This document shows positions 54,885 through 63,804 of a stretch of DNA of 64,000 nucleotides, in pieces (position 1 is the first letter of the stretch; every line of letters starts with the position of its first letter). Origin of the DNA: Mangrovimonas xylaniphaga. GTDB lineage: Bacteria > Bacteroidota > Bacteroidia > Flavobacteriales > Flavobacteriaceae. A program made the position numbers and the translations under genes. Below the pieces are notes generated by a model that was not told the origin of the DNA, did no database searches, and saw nothing but the letters and a program-made list of their open reading frames with translations. The stretch is taken from the NCBI RefSeq assembly GCF_001280435.1, contig NZ_LBIP01000013.1, positions 1,240,001-1,304,000 on the forward strand. The letters run 5' to 3'.

Positions 54885-55280
54885 CTATGATACTTCCGGA
54901 ATCTTCTCCACCACCAATAGAGAACCTTTGGTATCAAAATAGCTAACGTTCATCTCTATCATATGGGTCGTCCACTTGTAAACTCCCGCAGCGGCCGCCT
55001 GCTCGCAAAAGGTAGGATAATCTGTTTGCCCCTGCTGATGGATCTTCAGTGCTTGTTTCAAAGCTTCTGAAGAACTTGCCTCACTCACCGGTAGCTCAGG
55101 ATATTTGGAACCCGCATCAAGCGTAAACTCCTGTAACCCGTAATATATGGTACGCCCATCTGTCACAAAATTATCGTAGTGCGTCACCCCAATGGCCTTG
55201 AGGGCCTGTACAAATTGCGGAAAGTCGGCCCCACTTTTAACCTTTCCAAAGGCTTCATGAATTTGTTCTATTGTAAACAT
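54885..55280 (-). CDS. DUF1398 family protein
   Basis: 131 residues, cytoplasmic. It begins MFTIEQIHEAFGKVKSGADF and contains the family features FVQALKAIGVTHYDNFVTDG and VYKWTTHMIEMNVSYFD. The family is small, soluble and of unknown function. It lies about 190 bases after the MpaB-type gene start on the same strand. A 218-base spacer towards tRNA-Asn holds nothing else evident. Confidence 0.88.
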   Translation of the reverse strand: MFTIEQIHEAFGKVKSGADFPQFVQALKAIGVTHYDNFVTDGRTIYYGLQEFTLDAGSKYPELPVSEASSSEALKQALKIHQQGQTDYPTFCEQAAAAGVYKWTTHMIEMNVSYFDTKGSLLVVEKIPEVS

Positions 55281-55463
55281 TTCAGTATCTCATTAAATAT
55301 TATTAAGGAAACTTATTCTATCCCAAACAATCAGGCGCGGTTCAAATACTCCTATAAAATATTTGGGAAACGAAACAGTCTGTGAACCTTACACTAATTT
55401 AAGAAATTTGAATTGAAGAAATTTAAGAAGGGAGGAGTCTTTATAAACGAATCTAAAAACAAA

Positions 55464-55487
55464 AAAGCCATCATTTCTGATGGCTTT
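55464..55487 (-). terminator. Terminator of tRNA-Asn
   Basis: On the minus strand AAAGCCATCA/TGATGGCTTT stem around a GAAA loop, followed by TTTTTT. Confidence 0.85.
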
Positions 55488-55498
55488 CTCTAAGCTTG

Positions 55499-55572
55499 CT
55501 CCCCCTCTTGGGCTCGAACCAAGGACCCTTTGATTAACAGTCAAATGCTCTAACCAACTGAGCTAAGGAGGA
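55499..55572 (-). tRNA. tRNA-Asn (anticodon GTT)
   Basis: A 74-base cloverleaf. Acceptor TCCTCCT/AGGGGGA (one G-T pair), discriminator G, D arm GCTC-AGTTGGTTA-GAGC, anticodon stem TTTGA/TCAAA around CTGTTAA (GTT), T arm CTTGG/CCAAG with TTCGAGC. No encoded CCA. Confidence 0.96.
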
Positions 55573-55644
55573 GTGTCATTCGCTTTGCGAGTGCAAATAT
55601 AAGAGGTTTTTTTTGATTCGCGCAAACTTTTTTTAAAAAAATTT

Positions 55645-56985
55645 TTATTTAAATATCGCTTTAAAAAGATCGTTCCCATTCGCGAATAAAACCAGCGCTA
55701 TAAGTATAAAGAAACCAACCATTTGCGCGCGCTCCAAGAATTTTTCGCTTGGCGCTCTCCCTGAAACCATTTCGTACAACAAAAACATAACATGCCCTCC
55801 ATCCAAGGCTGGAATTGGTAATAAATTCAAAACACCAAGCATAATGGATAGGAATGCGGTCAAGGCCCAAAAGTCCTGCCAGCTCCAAGTATCCGGGAAT
55901 ACATCATAAATAGCCTTAAAGCCTCCCACTCCTTTATAGGCACCTGTTTTAGGATTGAAAATCTTTTTCAATTGCTCGCCATAGCCAGAGATTTGGTCCT
56001 TGAACTTTGTAAACCCTACACCAAAGCTCTCTCCAAAACCATATTCTTTTTTAATGATATGGTAATAACCTGCCGCTTCAATATCACTTAAATCCCCTCC
56101 TGCCAAGATTTCCATCTTACCTTCAGGACTAATTTGTAATTGCTTCTGGATGCTTTTCCCATCACGCAACACATCGGCAGTAACGGTTTGTCCTTTAAAC
56201 TGACCTGCCACACTTTCTATCTGGTCATAATACTTTAATGGTACCCCATTCAATTCGGTAATGATATCCTTTGGCAATAATCCAGCTCCCTTATTAATGG
56301 AAGTATCCGGCAATTTCCCTACCACAAAAGGAAAACGCAACCCAAAGAAGCTCTTGCTTTCCCCATCGCTAAGTTTTCCTAAAAAATCCTCTGGCAAGGC
56401 CACTACTTTAGTTTGCCCATCTCTTTCAATAGTCAAAGTTTCTGCGGAAATCACTTTACGCCGTATTTCAGATACATATTGTATAGGCTCCCCATTTATA
56501 GCGACTACCTTATCTCCTGTCTCTATTCCTAAATCCGTCAAGATTGGATTGGTCACCACATAGCCGTCCTGTACACTCTTGGCATCGATATCTATATCAC
56601 CAAAGGCAAAAGACAAGAACACATAGATGACATAGGCCAGTATAAAGTTCACGGTCACACCGCCCAACATGATGATCAATCGCTGCCAAGCTGGTTTGCT
56701 TCGGAATTCCCATGGCTGTGGTTCCTGTGCCATTTGCTCAGTATCCATACTTTCGTCTATCATACCAGCAATCTTTACATAACCACCCAAAGGCAGCCAG
56801 CCAATACCATAGACGGTTTCGCCTATTTTCTTTTTAAACAGTGAAAATTTTATATCGAAGAAGAGGTAGAATTTCTCTACGCGGGTCTTAAATAATTTAG
56901 CTGGGATAAAATGCCCTAACTCATGAAGTACGATAAGTAGGGATAAACTCAATAAAAATTGAGAGATCTTGATAACAAATTCCAT
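55645..56985 (-). CDS. rseP: RseP site-2 zinc metalloprotease
   Basis: 446 residues, about four membrane helices. The first helix carries the zinc motif HELGH (residues 21-25). The third-helix motif NLLPIPALDGGHVMFLL supplies the second metal site. Two PDZ domains lie between (about 120-280: LGIETGDKVVAINGEPI; GLLPKDIITELNGVPL). It cleaves transmembrane anti-sigma factors and leftover signal peptides within the inner membrane. It is a single gene next to tRNA-Asn. A CAAAAATA box at 57010-57017 may be its minus-strand -7 element. Confidence 0.96.
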   Translation of the reverse strand: MEFVIKISQFLLSLSLLIVLHELGHFIPAKLFKTRVEKFYLFFDIKFSLFKKKIGETVYGIGWLPLGGYVKIAGMIDESMDTEQMAQEPQPWEFRSKPAWQRLIIMLGGVTVNFILAYVIYVFLSFAFGDIDIDAKSVQDGYVVTNPILTDLGIETGDKVVAINGEPIQYVSEIRRKVISAETLTIERDGQTKVVALPEDFLGKLSDGESKSFFGLRFPFVVGKLPDTSINKGAGLLPKDIITELNGVPLKYYDQIESVAGQFKGQTVTADVLRDGKSIQKQLQISPEGKMEILAGGDLSDIEAAGYYHIIKKEYGFGESFGVGFTKFKDQISGYGEQLKKIFNPKTGAYKGVGGFKAIYDVFPDTWSWQDFWALTAFLSIMLGVLNLLPIPALDGGHVMFLLYEMVSGRAPSEKFLERAQMVGFFILIALVLFANGNDLFKAIFK

Positions 56986-57056
56986 GTATGTCTATAAAAA
57001 TTTAAGGAACAAAAATAGTCTTTTAGTGCTATTTAGAAAATTCAGTAGGGGTTTCA

Positions 57057-58994
57057 CTAGTTTTTTAACACCGATTTATTAATGATGCCTTTATTAGTCG
57101 TGAGTTTCACAAAAAACATACCAATACTATAAGGTGTCAGGTCAATGCTGGATGTTTCAGTACTCTTTAAAACCAATTGCCCTAACGGATTGTATACATC
57201 CACCTGCTCAACAACAACATTATCAGGTTTTTCAATATACAAAACCGCATTGGTTGGATTAGGATATAAACGCAATTGCGATGCCAATGCCAAATCGGCA
57301 ACACCCAGGGTGACATTATCATTTTTACTGATCAAGTCCGATTCCGGATCAAACAGCACTTCGCTTACGGTAAAGTCAACCAATTCCGTAAATACTTGCC
57401 CATTACTAGTATTATCCAACACCAAATCCAAGACCTCTCCTTCTGTACCAATCAATCGGACGGGTACTGGCGCTTCAAAAAAGGACACACTAGGGTCGCT
57501 TTGAATTTGATTGACTTCTATTTCGAATGTTGTCTCAGTCGGTTGCGAACAATTTAATGTATAGGTAGGATACCCTTCATTATACACCCAGTCGTTAAAA
57601 AACTCCGTAAGGTCTTCTCCTGTGGCTGTTTCCATAATCTCAATAAAGTCTACAGTTTTGGCATAAGCATAGGCATGGTCTTCATCGGCCAAATAATTGG
57701 TCAAACCTTGATAAAAATCGGTATCTCCCACCTTTTTACGAAGCATATGCAACACCATCGCTCCTTTATTATAAGAAAGACGGCTGCTAAAAATTCGATT
57801 CACATTCAAGGTATCTGCATCCGAAAGGTATACTGCACCGTCCGGCAACGAGGTAATGGAGTTGACGCGTTGGGCCTTCCAGGTCACAAAATCGGCTGGT
57901 TCATCCATATCTTCAATCACCAAGCCCGACAAATAGGTAGCAAAGCCTTCATTCAGCCAAATATCCTTCCAACTGCCACAGGTAATCTTGTCTCCAAACC
58001 ATTGGTGGGCCAACTCATGTGCTATCAAATTCCTTCCAAAACTCCCCATAAAGGAAACGGTTGTATGTTCCATACCACCACTCCAACCAAATTGGGCATG
58101 TCCATATTTTTCAATGGCAAAAGGATATTCTTCAAACAACTCTGTAAACAGCTCCATGATATCTACCGTAATCTCTGTATTCACTTGCGCCGAAGCCAAA
58201 TTTTCAGGGTACACATAATTTACAATATCAAAAGGAGCGCCGTTATTTTCAACAGTATGGTTATACACTTCATAATTGGTCACGGCCATAGCCACCAAAT
58301 AAGCTGGAATTGGGTAACGGTGTTTAAAGTGGGTCGTCTTGGTCTCAGTATCCAGCACTTGACTTTGTTCCACTCCATTGGCCACAGCAATATAAGCTTC
58401 ATTATTGGGGTTGAATTTTGGCGTTGTAATAAACACATCCAAAGAATCGGCTTTATCATTTAAATCCTGCTTGCAGGGCCACCAGCCCTTGGCCCCATAG
58501 GGTTCAGATAGCGTCCATATAATGGGATCTCCATTATGGCTGGACTGTTCAAATGCTCCTAAACCAGTATTCTCCGGATTACCAGAATAGCTAATGGTTA
58601 ATGAATCCAATACCCCTGCATTGATAGTTTCCGATAAGGTGATTACCAATTCGTCATTGGCGTCTTGGGTAAAAGTCTGCGACACCCCATTCTTCAATAC
58701 CTCAGTTACAACCATATCATCCACTAAATCGAAATAAATTTGCGTCAAGGTTTCCTTGGCCTCAAAATAAGTCGTCACTTCTCCTTCTATAAACGCCACT
58801 TGGGGATCAACCGTAAATTCCAACCGATGGTATTTCAAATCGTAATTGCCCGTATTAACACTGGAAACCGACATGAGTTGGGTAAGGGCTGCCTTAGCCT
58901 CCATGGTACTAATCTCTTTCAAGGTGGCATCAAAATCTTGGGCAAAACACATGATGGAACCTAAAAAAAAGTACAAGGGTAAAAATCGTTTCAT
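57057..58994 (-). CDS. Secreted M1 family aminopeptidase with T9SS type A sorting domain
   Basis: The start MKRFLPLYFFLGSIMCFAQ gives a signal peptide; a codon pair (MP) upstream is in frame. M1 hallmarks: GGMEHTT exopeptidase motif and HELAHQWFGDKITCG...NEGFATY zinc site (His at 328 and 332, Glu near 351 in the longer numbering). The C-terminal ~75 residues (LRLYPNPTNAVLYIEKP, VYNPLGQLVL, GMFFVKLTTNKG) are a T9SS type A domain, so the enzyme is secreted and likely surface-attached. It cleaves N-terminal residues from peptides for nutrition. Confidence 0.95.
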   Translation of the reverse strand: MKRFLPLYFFLGSIMCFAQDFDATLKEISTMEAKAALTQLMSVSSVNTGNYDLKYHRLEFTVDPQVAFIEGEVTTYFEAKETLTQIYFDLVDDMVVTEVLKNGVSQTFTQDANDELVITLSETINAGVLDSLTISYSGNPENTGLGAFEQSSHNGDPIIWTLSEPYGAKGWWPCKQDLNDKADSLDVFITTPKFNPNNEAYIAVANGVEQSQVLDTETKTTHFKHRYPIPAYLVAMAVTNYEVYNHTVENNGAPFDIVNYVYPENLASAQVNTEITVDIMELFTELFEEYPFAIEKYGHAQFGWSGGMEHTTVSFMGSFGRNLIAHELAHQWFGDKITCGSWKDIWLNEGFATYLSGLVIEDMDEPADFVTWKAQRVNSITSLPDGAVYLSDADTLNVNRIFSSRLSYNKGAMVLHMLRKKVGDTDFYQGLTNYLADEDHAYAYAKTVDFIEIMETATGEDLTEFFNDWVYNEGYPTYTLNCSQPTETTFEIEVNQIQSDPSVSFFEAPVPVRLIGTEGEVLDLVLDNTSNGQVFTELVDFTVSEVLFDPESDLISKNDNVTLGVADLALASQLRLYPNPTNAVLYIEKPDNVVVEQVDVYNPLGQLVLKSTETSSIDLTPYSIGMFFVKLTTNKGIINKSVLKN

Positions 58995-59148
58995 TGGCAA
59001 TAAAATTTATAGCACTATAACTGATTGGACGCATAGTCTAACTCAGCGTCTTAACGGGCTAATATTGCTGTTAAAAATAGTATTTTCTTATGATTGTGTC
59101 GTATTTTTGCTCTCAAATCTTACGGTAACGCCCAAATACGACTTATTG

Positions 59149-59820
59149 ATGTTATCCTTTTTAAAAGCCTATAAAAACTTTGGAATCGCCCTCTTGGTAC
59201 TTTCCATTATCATCATTTCCATTTTTTATTCCATTCTGAAACCTAAAAAAGTACTGCCTGTATTTCAACCCGCCATGGTCAATTATGAAATGGTCGACAG
59301 TTCCATTCAGCACCAAAGGAAATACCATACAATTGCCGATTTTAGCCTGATCAACCAAAACGGGCAAACAATTACCCAAGACGACTATAAGGACAAAATT
59401 TATGTGGCGGATTTCTTTTTTACCACCTGCCAAACCATATGCCCCATCATGACAGACCATATGGCGCAAATCCAAGAAGCCACAAAAAATGACAACGACG
59501 TAATGTTGTTATCCCATTCGGTAACGCCGCAAATAGATAGTGTGGAACAGTTGAAACGCTATGCCCTTAAAAAAGGTGTAAATGATGCCAAATGGAATTT
59601 GGTTACAGGAGATAAAAAACAAATCTATGAACTGGCACGCAAAAGTTACCTTGCCGTAAAAACCGATGGCAATGGGGATGCCTACGACATGATCCATACC
59701 GAGAATTTTATGCTCATCGACAAAAAGCGTCAGATTCGTGGTTTTTATGATGGTACCAAACAGGAAGACATCCAGCGCTTGCTGGAAGACATCCAAACCC
59801 TTAAACAAGAATACCATTAG
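59149..59820 (+). CDS. SCO1/SenC family copper chaperone
   Basis: The start chosen (MLSFLKAYKNFGIALLVLS) gives a membrane-anchored protein of 223 residues; the open frame extends upstream but antisense to the aminopeptidase. One N-terminal helix (about 10-30) precedes a thioredoxin-like domain. Copper ligands C94 and C98 (TTCQTICPIM) and H183 (MIHTENF) are all present. It should deliver copper to the CuA site of cytochrome oxidase or act in thiol redox. A TATTTTTG box at 59102-59109 fits its promoter. Confidence 0.92.
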   Translation: MLSFLKAYKNFGIALLVLSIIIISIFYSILKPKKVLPVFQPAMVNYEMVDSSIQHQRKYHTIADFSLINQNGQTITQDDYKDKIYVADFFFTTCQTICPIMTDHMAQIQEATKNDNDVMLLSHSVTPQIDSVEQLKRYALKKGVNDAKWNLVTGDKKQIYELARKSYLAVKTDGNGDAYDMIHTENFMLIDKKRQIRGFYDGTKQEDIQRLLEDIQTLKQEYH

Positions 59821-59859
59821 TTTTATAGGGCACAATTTTTCTACCCTGAATATTTGCCC

Positions 59860-59867
59860 TATTTTTG
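59860..59867 (+). promoter_or_regulatory. Candidate -7 element for the feo operon
   Basis: TATTTTTG matches TAnnTTTG 26 bases before the feoA start. The -33 half is weak. No clear Fur box was seen. Confidence 0.35.
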
Positions 59868-59893
59868 CTTCTTTAAAATAAATCTAAATAAGC

Positions 59894-60127
59894 TTGCAGG
59901 TTACTTTAGCACAATTAAAACGAGGACAAAGCGCCATCATCACCGATGTCTCTTCCATACACATTCCCCTAAAACTCCTTGAAATGGGATGTTTACCAGG
60001 AAATATGGTAGAACTGGTACAGGTTGCCCCTTTTTCCGACCCCTTATATCTAAATATCAACGGATCGCATTTGGCCATTAGAAAAGAAACCGCAACACAC
60101 ATATTAATTGAGATCACCAATGGGTAA
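59894..60127 (+). CDS. feoA: FeoA, ferrous iron transport accessory protein
   Basis: 77 residues with an SH3-like fold: LAQLKRGQSAIITDV, LKLLEMGCLPGNMVELVQVA and PLYLNINGSHLAIRKETA. The start is TTG, because no ATG lies in frame before residue 30 and an upstream stop limits the frame. FeoA binds and stimulates FeoB. Its stop overlaps the feoB start by eight bases, which suggests translational coupling. Confidence 0.92.
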   Translation: MQVTLAQLKRGQSAIITDVSSIHIPLKLLEMGCLPGNMVELVQVAPFSDPLYLNINGSHLAIRKETATHILIEITNG

Positions 60128-62219
60128 GCAGATCAATGTCGCTTTAATAGGAAACCCCAACACCGGTAAAACCTCCGTATTCAATGCCCTTACAGGGCTT
60201 AACCAAAAGGTTGGAAACTACCCAGGAATTACCGTTGAAAAGAAAGAAGGCGTCTGCAAATTACCACGCGGTGTCAAAGCCCATATCATCGATTTACCGG
60301 GAACCTACAGTTTGAATGCCTCTTCTTTGGATGAGAATGTGGTAATTGAACTCCTGTTGAACAAAAACGACAAGGATTTTCCGGATGTCGCCGTGGTGGT
60401 AAGCGATGTGGAAAACCTAAAGCGTAACCTGCTTTTGTTCACCCAAATCAAAGACCTAGAAATCCCTACCATTTTGGTCATCAATATGGCCGATAGAATG
60501 GCTTACAAGGGCATTTCTTTGGATATCGATGTTTTGGAGAAAGAACTGAATACCAAGATTGCCCTAGTAAGCACTCGTAAAAAAACTGGGATCGATGATC
60601 TTAAAAACCTCATCACCAATTTCAGAGATTTACCCACACAACCTTGCCTGAACGCCAGGGAAATTGACCCCGATTATTTCACAAGACTTCAATCGGCATT
60701 CCCAAACCAATTGCTGTACAAACTTTGGTTGGTGATTACCCAAGATGTCAATTTTGGAAACGTTAGCAGAAAGGAAGTTGACGCGCTTGACGATTTTAAA
60801 ACCAAAAGTAAAAGCGACCTTAAACGGCTTCAACAAAAGGAAACCATCAAACGCTATCAATTCATAAACAATACCCTTAAAAAAGGGCAAACCATAGACT
60901 TGGCCGCCGCCAAAGATTTACGCATCAAGCTAGACCGTATCCTTACTCACAAAGTTTGGGGCTATGTGGTGTTCTTTATGATTCTACTATTGATGTTCCA
61001 AGCCATCTACGATTGGTCCAGCATCCCAATGGACTTTATCGATGGCCTCTTCGCCTCAATGAGCGAATGGACCAAAGACCATTTACCACAGGGACAATTC
61101 ACCAATTTGATTGCGGAAGGCATTATTCCGGGACTGGGTGGAATTGTCATCTTTATTCCACAAATTGCCTTTTTGTTCCTTTTTATTTCCATTTTAGAAG
61201 AAACGGGTTATATGAGCCGCGTGGTATTCCTTATGGACCGCATCATGCGCCGTTTTGGGTTAAGCGGAAAAAGTGTGGTCCCTCTTATTTCAGGAACTGC
61301 CTGCGCCATCCCTGCCGTTATGGCGACTCGCAATATTGAAAGTTGGAAAGAACGCCTGATTACCATCCTGGTAACACCCTTTACCACCTGTTCAGCAAGG
61401 CTACCGGTATACCTCATCATCATCTCTTTGGTCATTCCAAAAGGCCGCTTTTTAGGATTGGGATATCAAGCCATGACCTTAATGCTGTTATACCTGATTG
61501 GTTTTGGAGCTGCCATTGGTGCCGCCTACATTTTAAATAAGGTCCTAAAAATTAAAAACCGCTCCTTTTTTGTAGTGGAAATGCCCAATTACAAATTGCC
61601 GCTGTTTAAAAACGTAGCCCTAACGGTGATTGAAAAAACCAAGAGCTTTGTATTTGGTGCCGGTAAAATCATTCTGGCCATCTCCATCATTTTATGGTTC
61701 TTGGCCTCCTATGGTCCAGGTGACGACTTTAACAATGCTGAAGCCATCGTGACCTCCCAATATTCAAAAGAAAATTTAGATACCGAAACCCTGCAACAAC
61801 ATATTGCTTCTTATAAATTAGAACACAGTTTTATCGGTCTTACTGGGCGAGCCATCGAACCTTTAATACAACCTTTGGGTTATGATTGGAAGATTGGCAT
61901 TGCCATTGTAAGTTCCTTTGCTGCCCGTGAAGTATTTGTAGGCACCTTGGCCACCATCTACAGTGTAGGAAGCGACGAGGAAGACACTATAAAAAACCGA
62001 ATGGCTGGCGAGGTCAACCCTATTTTGGGCACGCCATTGTTCAATTTTGCCTCAGGAATTTCCCTATTACTGTTTTACGCTTTCGCTATGCAATGTATGA
62101 GTACCTTGGCCGTGGTAAAACGCGAAACGAATAGTTGGAAATGGCCCACGTTACAATTGGCAGCAATGAGTAGTTTTGCCTATATAGTAGCCCTAATCGC
62201 TTTCCAAGTACTCAAGTAA
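60120..62219 (+). CDS. feoB: FeoB, ferrous iron transporter (complete)
   Basis: 699 residues from the ATG MGKQINVALIG; a TTG at 60108 is less likely. N-terminal GTPase domain: GNPNTGKT (G1), NYPGITVEKKEG (G2), DLPGTYSL (G3), NMAD (G4). The membrane domain follows with gate motifs PGLGGIVIFIPQIAFL, ISGTACAIPAVMATRN and TPFTTCSARLPVYL. It imports Fe(II) across the inner membrane, GTP-linked. The operon continues with a Cys-rich membrane peptide gene. Confidence 0.97.
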   Translation: MGKQINVALIGNPNTGKTSVFNALTGLNQKVGNYPGITVEKKEGVCKLPRGVKAHIIDLPGTYSLNASSLDENVVIELLLNKNDKDFPDVAVVVSDVENLKRNLLLFTQIKDLEIPTILVINMADRMAYKGISLDIDVLEKELNTKIALVSTRKKTGIDDLKNLITNFRDLPTQPCLNAREIDPDYFTRLQSAFPNQLLYKLWLVITQDVNFGNVSRKEVDALDDFKTKSKSDLKRLQQKETIKRYQFINNTLKKGQTIDLAAAKDLRIKLDRILTHKVWGYVVFFMILLLMFQAIYDWSSIPMDFIDGLFASMSEWTKDHLPQGQFTNLIAEGIIPGLGGIVIFIPQIAFLFLFISILEETGYMSRVVFLMDRIMRRFGLSGKSVVPLISGTACAIPAVMATRNIESWKERLITILVTPFTTCSARLPVYLIIISLVIPKGRFLGLGYQAMTLMLLYLIGFGAAIGAAYILNKVLKIKNRSFFVVEMPNYKLPLFKNVALTVIEKTKSFVFGAGKIILAISIILWFLASYGPGDDFNNAEAIVTSQYSKENLDTETLQQHIASYKLEHSFIGLTGRAIEPLIQPLGYDWKIGIAIVSSFAAREVFVGTLATIYSVGSDEEDTIKNRMAGEVNPILGTPLFNFASGISLLLFYAFAMQCMSTLAVVKRETNSWKWPTLQLAAMSSFAYIVALIAFQVLK

Positions 62220-62249
62220 GGGAGCCACTAAAATAAAGACTAAACAACC

Positions 62250-62384
62250 ATGAATACCATCATTCAAAACATATTAGTTGTTACCGCTTTGGTTTTGGCG
62301 GTTGCTTTCTTGGTCAAAAAATTCTTTTGGACCAAAAAGGCGTCTACTAAAAGTTGTGGCAAGGATGATTGTGGATGTCATTAA
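62250..62384 (+). CDS. FeoB-associated Cys-rich membrane peptide
   Basis: 44 residues: one membrane helix (about 7-26, ILVVTALVLAVAFLVKKFF) and a short cytoplasmic-like tail KSCGKDDCGCH with three Cys and a His. This matches the short FeoB-associated Cys-rich membrane proteins that follow feoB in many bacteria and take the place of FeoC. It may bind iron or an Fe-S cluster near the FeoB pore. It begins 30 bases after feoB, with the stop one base from the converging FeoB-like gene. Confidence 0.85.
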   Translation: MNTIIQNILVVTALVLAVAFLVKKFFWTKKASTKSCGKDDCGCH

Positions 62385-62385
62385 C

Positions 62386-63798
62386 TTAAAATAGTCGCCA
62401 AACCTGAGCCACCAAAAAGGTCACTACAAATCCCATAATTAAAGGCATCAAGGTGGCCACTGCCGTCCATTTTGCACTTTTGGTTTCTCTATAAATAGTA
62501 TAAATAGTCGTGCTACAAGGATTGTGCAACAAACTGAATAACATTAAATTTACGGCCGTCAATAAGGTCCAACCTCCTGCCTTTAAAATTTCCCCAGTAG
62601 CATTGGCCGAGTCCAATTCAAACATGACACCAGCCCCCTCGCCTCCAGACATTCCAGTTACCAAAACCGTTAACATTAAAACCGTAGGAATGACAATTTC
62701 ATTGGCTGGAATCGCCACAATATAAGCTACCAAAATCACCCCATTCAAACCAATCAACCATCCAAAACCATCCAAGGAATTGATCATCCAATAGGCAATA
62801 CTATGATCCCCAATCATAATATTGGAAATCAACCAAATTACCGCACCTGCTGGAGCCGCAAATACAATGGCTCGCCATAATACGATCAAGGTCCTATCAA
62901 TTAGAGATGTATAAAGAGTTTTCCAAAATCGAGGTGGTCGGTAGGGAGGCAATTCCAAATTAAAGGTAGACACCTGCCCTTTTAAGACTGTTTTGGACAA
63001 TAACCAAGAACTCGTGAACATAAAAGCCATTCCCAATACCGCAATCCCAATTACAGAAAGGACCGCTGCAGTACCCGACAAGGCTTTAGGCACCACTGCC
63101 CCAACAAAAATGGTGGCAATTAAAATCTGTGTAGGCCATCTACCATTACACAAGGAGAAGTTGTTGGTGATAATCGCAATCAATCGTTCACGTGGACTAT
63201 CTATAATTCTTGTAGCTACAACTCCAGCCGCATTACAACCAAATCCCATACTCATCGTCAAGGCCTGTTTACCATGAGCCCCTGCTTTTTTAAAGAGATT
63301 ATCCAAATTGAAGGCAACCCTTGGCAAATACCCAAAATCTTCCAACAACGTAAACAAGGGAAAGAAAATAGCCATAGGTGGCAGCATTACCGCAATAACC
63401 CACGCCAAAGCTAGGTAGACCCCGTCAATTAAAAAACCGCTTAGCCACCATGGGAAATGCAAACTGGCAGCCCCACTTTTCAAGGCAGGATGAATGGAAT
63501 CCAATAACAATTCCGCCAATAATCCTGATGGGTAATTAGCCCCAATGATGGTCAGCCAAAGCACCACCCCCAACACCAAAAACATGATTGGAAACCCCCA
63601 TTTTCTGCTGGTCACAATCCTGTCTATAGTCACATCTACAGCGTTACGCCCCTTTCTGCTATCGGTGGTCACCGTAGCCTCCACAATTTCCGAGGCATCG
63701 GCATAAATACTTTCGGTAATATGGTCGTGAAAATCACCACCCATTTTCCAACGCAAATCGTTGGAAAGTTCTATAATATCTTCTACGCTATCTTTCAT
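62386..63798 (-). CDS. Split FeoB, membrane domain (second iron or metal transporter)
   Basis: 470 residues from an ATG; the ORF also reads one codon further to a TTG. The first 70 residues are hydrophilic (linker of a FeoB between GTPase and membrane parts), then about ten helices. FeoB gate motifs: [32 protein letters not shown] (Ala-Ala-Gly replaces the common VPA) and [11 protein letters not shown]. It lacks the GTPase, which the adjacent upstream gene supplies. Metal specificity is uncertain: Fe(II) or Mn(II). Confidence 0.88.
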   Translation of the reverse strand: MKDSVEDIIELSNDLRWKMGGDFHDHITESIYADASEIVEATVTTDSRKGRNAVDVTIDRIVTSRKWGFPIMFLVLGVVLWLTIIGANYPSGLLAELLLDSIHPALKSGAASLHFPWWLSGFLIDGVYLALAWVIAVMLPPMAIFFPLFTLLEDFGYLPRVAFNLDNLFKKAGAHGKQALTMSMGFGCNAAGVVATRIIDSPRERLIAIITNNFSLCNGRWPTQILIATIFVGAVVPKALSGTAAVLSVIGIAVLGMAFMFTSSWLLSKTVLKGQVSTFNLELPPYRPPRFWKTLYTSLIDRTLIVLWRAIVFAAPAGAVIWLISNIMIGDHSIAYWMINSLDGFGWLIGLNGVILVAYIVAIPANEIVIPTVLMLTVLVTGMSGGEGAGVMFELDSANATGEILKAGGWTLLTAVNLMLFSLLHNPCSTTIYTIYRETKSAKWTAVATLMPLIMGFVVTFLVAQVWRLF

Positions 63799-63804
63799 CA
63801 ATTA

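Noticed and set aside
57675-58463. 262-codon open frame on the plus strand
   Set aside because: Antisense to the M1 aminopeptidase active-site region; composition is that of a reverse frame.
58846-59148. Upstream extension of the SCO protein frame
   Set aside because: It overlaps the start of the aminopeptidase gene antisense; the ATG at 59149 gives a proper membrane anchor and lies behind a promoter-like box.
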